Part shown: positions 42,596 through 50,868 of the stretch, piece by piece
How positions within the stretch are numbered: position 1 is the first letter of the stretch
How the letters are laid out: each line of letters begins with the position of its first letter
Source of the DNA: Pseudoalteromonas luteoviolacea B = ATCC 29581
Lineage (GTDB): Bacteria > Pseudomonadota > Gammaproteobacteria > Enterobacterales > Alteromonadaceae
Direction: 5' to 3'
DNA: 64,000 nt
Assembly (NCBI GenBank): GCA_000333235.1
Contig: CAPN01000051.1
Span: 1-64,000 of the forward strand
Notes under the pieces: model-generated
What the model saw: only the letters and a program-made list of their open reading frames with translations
The model's database searches: none
What the model was told of the DNA's origin: nothing
Made by a program: the position numbers and the translations under genes

Positions 42596-43981
42596 ATGTC
42601 GGTAAAATCCTTCTGTATTGTCATTATTACACTTGCGGTGAGCTTAAAAAGTGCTAATGCTTATTTTGATATTCAAGACGTTGGCATGACGATAGGGCCT
42701 GCGCGTATACATTTCGCGTTGATTGAAAGTGACAACGCTGCTGATGCTCTTCGAATTACAGCCAATGAGTCGCGCTTTATGCAGCAGATCCAGCCATTAT
42801 TAGACGCACAGCGTTATGCCGAAGTAGAAAAAGCGTTTTTAGAGCGACCTTTAAAGGGGGATAGTCCTGCATTATTACACCTACGTGCTCAAGTTTTATT
42901 GAACCTTGGTCAAACACAAGAAGCAATACTATCACTTGAAAAGGCAAAAACACTTGTACCGAATTCCTCTGCGTTACTCAGAACATTAGGTTTAGCGTAT
43001 TTGCTGGTCGAACAGCATGAAAACGCGCAGCAGATTTTACAAAAAGCCGTTTCTCTTGGTGTAAATGACGCAACAGTATATGGGCAATTAGCTTATTTGA
43101 ATTTGAAATCGAATGGGCCTTGGAGTGCAGTTGCTGGATTTAGAAATGCGCTTTTTTTAGAGCCGGATAACAAACAATGGCAACAAGGTCTTGCTTATGC
43201 GTTAATTCAAGCAGGCGCCAATGGAGAAGCAGAAGGGCTATTAGCACAATTGACCCATGATTCACCGAAAGAGGTTGATTGGTGGTTACTACGCGCTAAT
43301 TTGGCGGTAGAACAACGGGCGCCAAACAGGGCATTGTCTTATTTCGAGATTGCAATGCGTTTAGCCCAAGAAGATAAAAGCGCTCAATACCATACTCGTA
43401 ATCTACTCGAGTTAGGTAAAATGCATGCGAAGTACGGAGAGGAACATGCTGCGCTGCGGTATGTGGATCTTGCTTTAGCGATATCAACGTCATTAGATTT
43501 ACCTCAAGTTGAATCGACGATGGTGACGCTTGGAGAATGGTTTGCGTCACAACAAAAATGGTCACAATTAGAGATGTTACTTGGCGTGGCTCAGCGTTAT
43601 CAGCTTAGCACGGTGCCAAAACAGCTATGGCTGGCAAGCGCTCAATCGGCGATAGGCAATAAGCAATTTTCACACGCAGAAGCGCTATTGCGTAGTGGTT
43701 TAAAGAGCGCCCCCCAAAACGGCCCAGCTTTACTTTTATTGGCTGGCCTATTAAAGCAACAGGGTAAAGTGAGTGAAAGTACTATTTACTTCCAGCGAGC
43801 AGCGACAAACATGGATGTGAAAGAATCGGCCATGCTCAGCCTTTCTCAGCTGTACATTGACTCGAAACAATATCAACTCGCCTTTGAAACGTTAACGGAT
43901 TTGCTTCGCGTTAACCCTGAGCGTAGAGAACTTAAACCTACAATTGCACAATTAGAGCGTTTATTGTCCAATTTAGGCTAA
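42596..43981 (+). CDS. TPR-repeat protein closing the TonB2 operon
   Basis: A 461-residue exported protein: signal peptide (cleavage near SANA), a short conserved segment, then tetratricopeptide repeats over most of its length (LHLRAQVLLNLGQTQEAILS, ALLRTLGLAYLLVEQHENAQ, LAYLNLKSNGPWSAVAGFRN and a C-terminal set). TPR proteins regularly end TonB2 operons and may organise the complex in the periplasm; the role has not been settled. It begins 3 bp after the tonB stop. Confidence 0.85.
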   Translation: MSVKSFCIVIITLAVSLKSANAYFDIQDVGMTIGPARIHFALIESDNAADALRITANESRFMQQIQPLLDAQRYAEVEKAFLERPLKGDSPALLHLRAQVLLNLGQTQEAILSLEKAKTLVPNSSALLRTLGLAYLLVEQHENAQQILQKAVSLGVNDATVYGQLAYLNLKSNGPWSAVAGFRNALFLEPDNKQWQQGLAYALIQAGANGEAEGLLAQLTHDSPKEVDWWLLRANLAVEQRAPNRALSYFEIAMRLAQEDKSAQYHTRNLLELGKMHAKYGEEHAALRYVDLALAISTSLDLPQVESTMVTLGEWFASQQKWSQLEMLLGVAQRYQLSTVPKQLWLASAQSAIGNKQFSHAEALLRSGLKSAPQNGPALLLLAGLLKQQGKVSESTIYFQRAATNMDVKESAMLSLSQLYIDSKQYQLAFETLTDLLRVNPERRELKPTIAQLERLLSNLG

Positions 43982-44065
43982 TAAAAGAAAAGCTCAATAA
44001 GTGCTTAGTTGAGCAGTCAGTCTCTACAACCAAGACTGTATCAAATTTTTATTCAGGGAGGCTTT

Positions 44066-44242
44066 ATGCCTGGTATTCTAATCGACGTTTCAATGACGAA
44101 TGCTGGGCGAAAAGTGAACTTTCGCTTTGTTTCATTAAGTAGTAAATGGCTCGCTATGATTGATTACGTGCAAACGAGTCGCCTACAAATTTCGAATCTG
44201 TTTGTTTCTCTGAGCGGTTCGTCAGATACATTATCAACTTAG
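44066..44242 (+). CDS. Possible small protein of 58 residues
   Basis: A short frame with a strong ribosome binding site (GGGAGG, 5 bp before the ATG) and no recognised family: MPGILIDVSMTNAGRKVNFR, a basic middle and a Ser/Thr-rich tail (LSGSSDTLST). It lies after the TonB2 operon and before the terminator at 44304, so it could be the last gene of that transcript. The only support is the ribosome binding site and position. Confidence 0.35.
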   Translation: MPGILIDVSMTNAGRKVNFRFVSLSSKWLAMIDYVQTSRLQISNLFVSLSGSSDTLST

Positions 44243-44303
44243 TCGTTGAAGTCACTTAATTGAGGTGAAAAGCCGATTGTTTGTATAAGCGACAAAAATA
44301 AAA

Positions 44304-44330
44304 AAACCAAGTGCCAGGAACACTTGGTTT
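44304..44330. terminator. Bidirectional Rho-independent terminator
   Basis: AAACCAAGTG (44304-44313) and CACTTGGTTT (44321-44330) form a perfect 10-bp stem with a 7-nt loop. It has TTGTTT after it on the plus strand and an A-run before it giving a U-run on the minus strand. It separates the convergent TonB2-side transcript and the minus-strand lipoprotein gene. Confidence 0.85.
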
Positions 44331-44361
44331 TGTTTAGTACGTTACGTATACCGAGACTCGA

Positions 44362-44769
44362 TTACTCAGCTAATTGAGCTTTCGCTTCTTCAATATCTGA
44401 TTTTAGTGCCTCAAGCTTTTGCTTGGTTTCTTCGCTTAATTCGCCTGCTTGAGCTTGAGATTCTTCCCATGCTTTTAGAACGGTTTCGCGAGATTCATTC
44501 ATTAGCACTGCTAATTCTTCTTTACCTTGTTGAGTTGCTGTTTCAACGACCGCTTGAGCTTCGCTCACTAGATTGTTGATTGACTGTGCATCCCATTGTT
44601 GTACAGTTTGTTCAACGACTTGCTCAACAACTTCTACGGTAGTTTCCACAGCTTCAGCAACGTTGACTTCAACGGCTTGAGCTTGTTCTTTCACGTCTTC
44701 TGCTTTATCACAAGCACTAAGTACAAACGCACACGCTAATACAAAGCAAAATGCTATCATCTGTTTCAT
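44362..44769 (-). CDS. Small coiled-coil lipoprotein
   Basis: A 135-residue lipoprotein: signal MKQMIAFCFVLACAFVLSAC with a lipobox at Cys20, then a Val/Glu/Ala/Gln-rich helix (AVETTVEVVEQVVEQTVQQW) and a second one near the C-terminus (QKLEALKSDIEEAKAQLAE). The composition resembles Lpp-like or stress-associated coiled-coil lipoproteins, but I do not recognise a family. The ribosome binding site AGGAGT is 8 bp before the ATG, and the terminator at 44304 closes the transcript. Confidence 0.75.
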   Translation of the reverse strand: MKQMIAFCFVLACAFVLSACDKAEDVKEQAQAVEVNVAEAVETTVEVVEQVVEQTVQQWDAQSINNLVSEAQAVVETATQQGKEELAVLMNESRETVLKAWEESQAQAGELSEETKQKLEALKSDIEEAKAQLAE

Positions 44770-44959
44770 TCTAGTACTCCTTTTTATTCACTAGTTGAGC
44801 GCTATTATTTGCTTGTGAAAATTTACGGCAGATGAATTTAAATTCCTTAGACAAGGTATTGAAAACAAAGTTCGTTGAAATATTTTTATTCAGAGAATAT
44901 TGAATTTCGATTACACTCAAAGACCACTTTTTCAGTGCGATTTTTCGGGGGATAAAAGA

Positions 44960-45265
44960 ATGATCAATTGGGTTCCCGTATTATTAGCAACGCTTTATCT
45001 TTGGTTACGAGCTCATCAACTAAAACAGATCTCAAAATACATAAAAGAGCATTACCCTGATGAATGGGAAAAGTTGCAAGTAAATCCGATGGGTCTTAAT
45101 GCCAAAGCTGCTTTTATGGCGAACATGGAAGCGTCAATGCTAAATGGTTTCCTCTCTCTACAAAACGATAAAAAAATTAAAGGGTTTTATCGCTTACAAC
45201 GAACTTTGATGGTGTTTTTTTTGGTCTTAATCGTTATTACGTTTGGTATTGCACTATATAAATAA
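44960..45265 (+). CDS. Small two-helix membrane protein, UspB-like in layout
   Basis: A 101-residue protein starting at the ATG at 44960, because the upstream frame only has a TTG and no signal. Helix 1 is WVPVLLATLYLWLRAH, helix 2 is LMVFFLVLIVITFGIALYK, with a charged helical middle (YIKEHYPDEWEKL, then LQNDKKIKGFYRLQR). Size and topology resemble the stress protein UspB, but sequence identity is too weak to assign it. It lies upstream of the large operon and is separated from it by about 165 bp. Confidence 0.6.
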   Translation: MINWVPVLLATLYLWLRAHQLKQISKYIKEHYPDEWEKLQVNPMGLNAKAAFMANMEASMLNGFLSLQNDKKIKGFYRLQRTLMVFFLVLIVITFGIALYK

Positions 45266-45432
45266 CCCATTCATTAGCTTCAAGAGAAGCAATGACCTTG
45301 AGGTGACGTGATATACCAGACATACGCGGTGACGTTTTATTACGACTTTTTACATTTTTTACAATGAAAGGTTCAGTTTCGTTTTGCTATAACTCATCTT
45401 ATCTGCCTTTTTTGCTTTAAATGGAGATATTA

Positions 45433-45990
45433 ATGGATCGATCTCTTAGTTTAATGTTTCTCTCAATTTTAGTGCTTGGTGCCGGTGGTCTCGCTTTTGC
45501 AAATTCTGACCCATTGGTGAAATCATCGCAGTTAGAATCAACGATAAACCGTGAATGTGCGTTGTTGCGGTTTGAATCTGTCAACGAAAATGAACTGACC
45601 AAAGCAGAACGATTAGCACTCGAAGAAGGTATATTGGAAAATGGTTTAAATGCCACGGCACGTTGTAATGATGAACACTTTAAAGCACTCGACGAACGCC
45701 AACAACAGGCCGCAACTCAAACAGTAAATGGAGCAGCCGTTAGCAGTGAGAGTACAGCGCAACAACATACCACAGATAAAGAACAGTTGGACGAAGCTAA
45801 AGAGCAAAGTCAATCGAAAGCTAATTCCTCAAGCCAATCCTCAAAGTCCAAAGAGCATGTAAAAGGTCAAAAAGGACAAGGATCATCAGCGGTATGCCAA
45901 GCAGTTATGCAGGGTCTTGGTAATGCGCAAACTGAATCAGAAAAACAACATTTCGACAAACTCGCAAAAGAATATGGTTGCAAAGGATAA
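45433..45990 (+). CDS. Secreted four-cysteine protein, first gene of the VWA/ExbB operon
   Basis: A 185-residue exported protein. The ATG at 45433 is used because GGAG lies 8 bp upstream, inside the alternative start. The signal peptide ends GGLAFA. The mature part has an N-terminal helical domain with two cysteines (INRECALLRF, ATARCNDEHF), a long disordered Gln/Ser/Lys middle (KANSSSQSSKSKEHVKGQKG), and a short C-terminal domain with two cysteines (SAVCQAVMQGLG, EYGCKG). All are periplasmic, so disulfides are likely. I recognise no family. The next gene starts 5 bp after the stop. Confidence 0.75.
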   Translation: MDRSLSLMFLSILVLGAGGLAFANSDPLVKSSQLESTINRECALLRFESVNENELTKAERLALEEGILENGLNATARCNDEHFKALDERQQQAATQTVNGAAVSSESTAQQHTTDKEQLDEAKEQSQSKANSSSQSSKSKEHVKGQKGQGSSAVCQAVMQGLGNAQTESEKQHFDKLAKEYGCKG

Positions 45991-45995
45991 TCTTC

Positions 45996-47276
45996 ATGTT
46001 TAATAACATTTCTTACGTCAGAAGCGTGACTCACTTTTTTACTGTAATTGTGGCGACATTGTTGTTCTTAAGTGGTTGTCAATCAACATCGAATCAGCGT
46101 TTGAGTTCGGTTAAAACCGTAGGTCCCTCGCTTCAAGGACCAAGCAGCGCTTCGCTAATCGGAACTAAAGAGGCCTTATATCCCTATGATGGTAAGGTGT
46201 TTTTAGATGTAGCAATTCCAGTGTTCGATCCAGGTTTCCCGCTCGATAAACAGGGCCAAATCGACGACAAAGAAATAGTCGAACAAGGTATTTGGCCACA
46301 AGTTAGGCGTTTAGAAGCCAATCGCTTTGCAATTGAAACTAAAAAAGCGTTAGCTAAAACAAAAGCGTTTGGTGCAGTCAGTGTTACACCAGACGCGAGT
46401 TCATCCGCGGATCTTTTTGTTATCGGACGGATCAATCATTCGGATGCAGAAATAGTCCACATTGGAGTTCGTGTCATTGATGCAAGCAATCATATTTGGG
46501 GCGAGGAGGTTTTTGAACATCAGGTTGCAGAAGGATTTTATCGTGATGCTTTGCGTCAAAATGATGACCCTTACGGACCAATCTTTACTCAAATTGCAAA
46601 TTATGTATTTCGCTTGATGATAAAACGCAGTGATGATGAAAAAGCGCAAATACAAAAGATCGCAGACATTCGTTATGCCGCAATGTATAGCCCAGAAAAA
46701 TACGCAAGCTATTTGCAACAAGATAGAAAGCAACAGTTTTCATTAACTGGTTTGCCAGCTGATAATGACCCGATGTTAAAACGCATTGATCAAGTTAAAG
46801 CAAAAGATGAGCAATTTGTAGATGGTTTACAAACAAACTACGACGCATTTTATGCACAAACTCAAGATGCATATAGAACTTACCAACGTGAAGCGTTGCC
46901 AATTGCTGTAGAGATCCGTCACAAAAAGGCGGAGCGTGCTAAAGCACAAGCTTGGGCTGCAATCGGGATTATTGGTGGTGTGTTGTTAAGCAAAAACTCA
47001 GACTCTACAGCTGGTAACATTGGCGCAGCAGTCGCGACGGCGATCGGTGTTTATAACTTGGCGGATGCCGTACAGCAAAATAAAGCAATCGGTGCTCAAC
47101 GCGAGATGCTAGAAGAGCAAGGGCAAAATTTAGATATTAAAGTAACGCCTCAAGTTGTTGAATTCAATGCTCAAACCATCGAACTAAGTGGTACCGCTAA
47201 AGAGCAATACAGCCAGTTACGTCAAAAGTTGTATGAAATTCATAAGTTAGAAGCGACACCGGATACCAACTTATAA
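45996..47276 (+). CDS. Lipoprotein of the VWA/ExbB operon
   Basis: A 426-residue lipoprotein with signal and lipobox (VATLLFLSGC) and AAAGGAT as ribosome binding site, favouring the ATG at 45996. About 60-210 is an alpha/beta domain (FLDVAIPVFDPGFPLDKQGQ, then ADLFVIGRINHSDAEIVHIG, and VRVIDASNHIWGEEVFEH) that recalls LpoB/CsgG-type secretory-lipoprotein folds. A helical region follows, then a Gly/Ala-rich segment (AAIGIIGGVLLSKNSDSTAG) that could insert in a membrane, and a helical tail. I infer an outer-membrane-anchored component. The stop overlaps the next start by one base (TAATG). Confidence 0.78.
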   Translation: MFNNISYVRSVTHFFTVIVATLLFLSGCQSTSNQRLSSVKTVGPSLQGPSSASLIGTKEALYPYDGKVFLDVAIPVFDPGFPLDKQGQIDDKEIVEQGIWPQVRRLEANRFAIETKKALAKTKAFGAVSVTPDASSSADLFVIGRINHSDAEIVHIGVRVIDASNHIWGEEVFEHQVAEGFYRDALRQNDDPYGPIFTQIANYVFRLMIKRSDDEKAQIQKIADIRYAAMYSPEKYASYLQQDRKQQFSLTGLPADNDPMLKRIDQVKAKDEQFVDGLQTNYDAFYAQTQDAYRTYQREALPIAVEIRHKKAERAKAQAWAAIGIIGGVLLSKNSDSTAGNIGAAVATAIGVYNLADAVQQNKAIGAQREMLEEQGQNLDIKVTPQVVEFNAQTIELSGTAKEQYSQLRQKLYEIHKLEATPDTNL

Positions 47277-48703
47277 TGAATTTAGATGAGCAAATTACCA
47301 AAGCACAGCAAGCTAAAAAGCAAGGGCTGAGAAACATTGCGCTTATCGTGGGGTGTATACTGCTTGTGCTGCTAGTGGCTTGGTTGATTTTTGTTTTTAT
47401 GAGTAAAACACCTTCGATAACCACATCGATAGAAACACCAGAAGCCGAGATGATTGTTCAGCTTAGCGACCATTCTATTGATTTGGAAATACTCCAGACG
47501 CGGTTGTTACAGTCTCGAAGAAATATTGAAAAATTCAATGAAAATAAAGCATTAGTTAGTTTTTCTGGAGCTTCATCAGCCAAGTTAGATGCGACACTCG
47601 CGGCTGCATTTGAACATTACAAGCAAGGAGAGTTTTCTTTAGCAATCAGTAAGATTGACGCGCTTGAAGCAGAAATTGAGCACACCGTGGCAGATTATGA
47701 GCAAACGTTCGAACAACGGTTCAAAAAAGCCAATGCGCATTTTGAAGCAAAGCAATGGGCACTGAGTTTGACGCAAGCCAACGAAGCACTTTTGTTGAAG
47801 CCCGAGAATGCTCTGGTACAAGCGTTAGTGAAACGCTTACAAGTTAAACCCAAAATGCAGCCTTTGTACAGTGAGTTGGAGGTTGCGAAACTAAATAAAG
47901 ACTTTGATAGTCAAATTGCAACTTTGAAAAAAATGCTTGAGCTTGAGCCAAATGACGCAACGTTACTAAGCGAACTCAATGAAGTCATTAAAACAAGCAA
48001 ATTCGCCAAATTTGAAGTGGCTTTAAGTAAAGCAGATACAGCGATAGCAGAGGAAAAATTTGATGTTGCTGAGCTGCATGTTAACACTGCGCGTCAATAT
48101 GGTGCTGAAGATAGCCGCCTCGTTATTGTGCAAGAAAAGTTGCGCCTAGAAAAACGTAATAAACAATTGGAAAGCTACAAAGACCAGCTAGATGTTTTTT
48201 CCAAAATGGATGAATGGGAGTCAGTCAAACTTGTCGTGCAGCAAGCATTGCAACAATTCCCAGATCAATATGAACTAAAAACCTTCGAAAAGACTGCGGT
48301 TGAAATAACGGCTGCCAAGCGAAAACTAGCAGATTATCTTATTCGCAGTGACCGATTAGAAGATGAAACAATACGAGGGCAAGCGCAGTTGTTTTTAGAG
48401 AATATTTCGCCCTTGCTAGAAAAAAGTCCGTCCTTGATGGCTGATTCAAACGCGGTATTAACCCTTTTAGAAAAAAAGCATGCTGATATTGCTGTGCGAA
48501 TAAAAAGCGACAATCGCTCGACATTACGGGTACTTGGTGTGGGCAACATCGGTATCGTGACGAGTAAAACCATTAAATTGAAACCAGGTCGCTATCAGTT
48601 TGAAGCAAAAAGAACAGGCTATAAAACCAAAGTAATTGACGTCGATGTATATCAGTCTATTTTGCCACTGGAAGTAACGCTTTATTGCGAGGAGAAAATT
48701 TAA
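47276..48703 (+). CDS. Membrane-anchored helical-repeat protein with C-terminal PEGA-like domain
   Basis: A 475-residue protein: cytoplasmic N-terminus, one membrane helix at about 22-43 (ALIVGCILLVLLVAWLIFVF), then helical TPR-like repeats (FEHYKQGEFSLAISKIDALE, FEAKQWALSLTQANEALLLK and KKMLELEPNDATLLSELNEV) and a final small beta domain of PEGA type (IKLKPGRYQFEAKRTGYKTK). It lies in the periplasm apart from its anchor. It is coupled by one base to the lipoprotein gene and is 2 bp from the PEGA/FGE-like gene. No family match beyond the repeats. Confidence 0.78.
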   Translation: MNLDEQITKAQQAKKQGLRNIALIVGCILLVLLVAWLIFVFMSKTPSITTSIETPEAEMIVQLSDHSIDLEILQTRLLQSRRNIEKFNENKALVSFSGASSAKLDATLAAAFEHYKQGEFSLAISKIDALEAEIEHTVADYEQTFEQRFKKANAHFEAKQWALSLTQANEALLLKPENALVQALVKRLQVKPKMQPLYSELEVAKLNKDFDSQIATLKKMLELEPNDATLLSELNEVIKTSKFAKFEVALSKADTAIAEEKFDVAELHVNTARQYGAEDSRLVIVQEKLRLEKRNKQLESYKDQLDVFSKMDEWESVKLVVQQALQQFPDQYELKTFEKTAVEITAAKRKLADYLIRSDRLEDETIRGQAQLFLENISPLLEKSPSLMADSNAVLTLLEKKHADIAVRIKSDNRSTLRVLGVGNIGIVTSKTIKLKPGRYQFEAKRTGYKTKVIDVDVYQSILPLEVTLYCEEKI

Positions 48704-48705
48704 TC

Positions 48706-50706
48706 ATGACAACGCCCCCGCTCATTGATGGGCAGCTCAATACTTTGCGCCGTCGCAAAAAAAGGATTGTTATGGTACTCGTTGCGCTGCTTACAACCAT
48801 TGTAACTTTGTATTTTTCTGCACTGTTTTTACTTAGAGCAATTGTGCTAGAGATTTCGCCCACTGCTGCGGTTGAAGAAGCAAATATAGGGATTTCAAGA
48901 GGCATTGGTTTTAGTCGCGGCCATACTGTATACCTGCTAAGTAGCGAAGCTACAATAAATGTGCAAGCGAAAACCTATCAATCAACACAGGTCAGTGTTG
49001 ATGCCTACACTCATACCATATTGCACGTTGAACTTTTGCCAAAACCGGCAAACGTTAATGTAACGATAGATATGGAAAGCGAGCATGTTTTTGATTGGTA
49101 CATTGATGGTCATTTTATTCAAAGTGCGCCTCAACTGATGGCAGACATTGCTCCTAAAAACGTGGTGATAGAGGCTCGTCACCCTTGGTTTGATACGAAT
49201 GCGTTATCACTTAATTTAAAGCGAGCAGAGCAATATCGAGAAACAATACGTGCTTCACTACTGCAAGGGCAAATTGAGCTTTCTTCGACGCCACAGGGCG
49301 CTGCGGTCATGCTTGATAGCACGGTGTTAGGGATCACGCCATTGAAACTGCCTATAAACGCGGGTGAGCATCAATTAGCTTTATCGCTAAGCGAGTTTGA
49401 GCCTTTAAGATTAGAGTTTGAAGTTAATCGACACGAGCTTAATTTGAAACGTCATTTTAATTTGACTCCAGAGCAAGCAAAATTACATATATCACTTTTA
49501 CCACAAGATGGCATCTTGACGATTGACCAAGCGATCATTACGCCAAATGAAGATGGGGAGATATCGATAGATGCAAATAAAGTGCATAAACTACGTTATG
49601 AAAAAATGGGTTTTAAGCCTTATAAGCAGTCGATTAAATTAAAAGCAGGTGAACACGAAAGTATTTCTGTGAGCTTAGAAAAAGCCTTTGGTACGGTCAT
49701 GCTTGATTCGAATGCACACGCTGAAGTTTGGTTGGGAGAGACTTTGCTGGGAAAAACGCCGTTAAACCTTGAGTTACAAACCATCCCCACTTCTTTGGTA
49801 TTTAAAAAACAAGGATTTAGAACGGTAGTTAAAGAAATATCCCCTCAAGTAGGCAAGCCAATTGGTTTATCAGTGCAAATGTTAAATGAATTTGACGCGC
49901 GTCGTCGTGAGGGTAAAAAAACCGCAGCAGAAAATCTTGGCATTTCGTTTATTTCCGTTGTGCCCACCGAGTTTACTATGGGATCGCCTGTCAACGAACC
50001 AGGGCGGCAACGAGATGAACACGAGATAAAAGTGAACTTACAAAAACCATTTTTAGTGGCCAAAACCGAGCTAACCGAAACACAGTTCCATCCTTTCGAT
50101 AAGTCGATAGCAGCAACGCAATTGCCAGTGACAAACGTGAGTTGGCGAAAAGCAGTGGAATATTGTAATTGGCTGAGTATAGAAGACGGTTTGACGCCAT
50201 TTTATGTTATCCGTGGGAGCTCCGTGACTATCGACGGAAAATCAAAAGGGTATCGCCTGCTCAGTGAAGCGGAGTATGAATTTATCACTAAGCATTTTAA
50301 TCGTCCTGCGCGCACGACCTATGTTTGGGGAAGCGAAGATCGAATTGGTAAAAAACAAGGTAACTTTGCAGATGTGGCACTGAAAGGTCAACAGACGTTT
50401 GTGTTTGAAAAATACCAAGATGATCACAAAGCGAAAGCACCAGTAGGAAGTTATAAAATTGATCGTAATGGTTTTTATGACTTAGATGGCAATGTACGAG
50501 AATGGGTTAGCGATGGTTACAATGTGATCCCGCCGAATCAAACAGAATCTTTCATCGATTACATTGGAAACATGTCACAACTTGAACGAGTAATTAAAGG
50601 TGCGTCATTTCAAACAGGTCGTTTAAACTGGTTACGAGCGAGTAGTCGCGATAAAGGCCAAGATGGCCAAATGGATGTCGGTTTTCGAATAGCACGTTAT
50701 CAGTAA
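48706..50706 (+). CDS. PEGA-repeat membrane protein with formylglycine-generating-enzyme-like domain
   Basis: A 666-residue protein started at 48706 (GAGGAGAAA 8 bp upstream). One membrane helix at about 28-48 follows an Arg-rich N-terminus. The periplasmic part has at least two PEGA units (STPQGAAVMLDSTVLGITPL, and AEVWLGETLLGKTPLNLELQ) plus a related third, then a C-terminal FGE/SUMF1 fold (FISVVPTEFTMGSPVNEPGR, TNVSWRKAVEYCNWLS, YRLLSEAEYEFI, DGNVREWVSDGY, final DVGFRIARY). The active-site cysteine region reads LNWLRASSRDKG with no Cys, so it should not oxidise sulfatases. Like GldK/GldJ or PvdO-type FGE folds it may be structural or use another chemistry. Confidence 0.85.
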   Translation: MTTPPLIDGQLNTLRRRKKRIVMVLVALLTTIVTLYFSALFLLRAIVLEISPTAAVEEANIGISRGIGFSRGHTVYLLSSEATINVQAKTYQSTQVSVDAYTHTILHVELLPKPANVNVTIDMESEHVFDWYIDGHFIQSAPQLMADIAPKNVVIEARHPWFDTNALSLNLKRAEQYRETIRASLLQGQIELSSTPQGAAVMLDSTVLGITPLKLPINAGEHQLALSLSEFEPLRLEFEVNRHELNLKRHFNLTPEQAKLHISLLPQDGILTIDQAIITPNEDGEISIDANKVHKLRYEKMGFKPYKQSIKLKAGEHESISVSLEKAFGTVMLDSNAHAEVWLGETLLGKTPLNLELQTIPTSLVFKKQGFRTVVKEISPQVGKPIGLSVQMLNEFDARRREGKKTAAENLGISFISVVPTEFTMGSPVNEPGRQRDEHEIKVNLQKPFLVAKTELTETQFHPFDKSIAATQLPVTNVSWRKAVEYCNWLSIEDGLTPFYVIRGSSVTIDGKSKGYRLLSEAEYEFITKHFNRPARTTYVWGSEDRIGKKQGNFADVALKGQQTFVFEKYQDDHKAKAPVGSYKIDRNGFYDLDGNVREWVSDGYNVIPPNQTESFIDYIGNMSQLERVIKGASFQTGRLNWLRASSRDKGQDGQMDVGFRIARYQ

Positions 50707-50735
50707 ATTGGCTTAAAACGGTTTAAGAGGGAAGC

Positions 50736-50849
50736 ATGAAAATAAACAAAAAACACGTGTTGGGTATTCTTTTTCTGGTGATCGCGAGTGCTGCGAGTGC
50801 TTACTTTGTGTCGCTTGATGCACCACAAGATTTTCCGATAAATATTTAG
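50736..50849 (+). CDS. 37-residue membrane or secreted peptide inside the VWA/ExbB operon
   Basis: A short gene with a good ribosome binding site (AGAGGGAAGC just before ATG) lying between the FGE-like gene and the ExbB-like gene. The product has a basic start (MKINKKHV), a hydrophobic helix (LGILFLVIASAASAYFV) and a short acidic tail (SLDAPQDFPINI). It could be a single-pass membrane peptide or a cleaved signal-like peptide. Position in a tightly packed operon is the main support that it is real. Confidence 0.6.
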   Translation: MKINKKHVLGILFLVIASAASAYFVSLDAPQDFPINI

Positions 50850-50868
50850 TGCTATTTAAGGAGATTGT

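Noticed and set aside
45978-45995. Upstream TTG start for the operon lipoprotein
   Set aside because: The ATG at 45996 has a good ribosome binding site and a proper lipoprotein signal.
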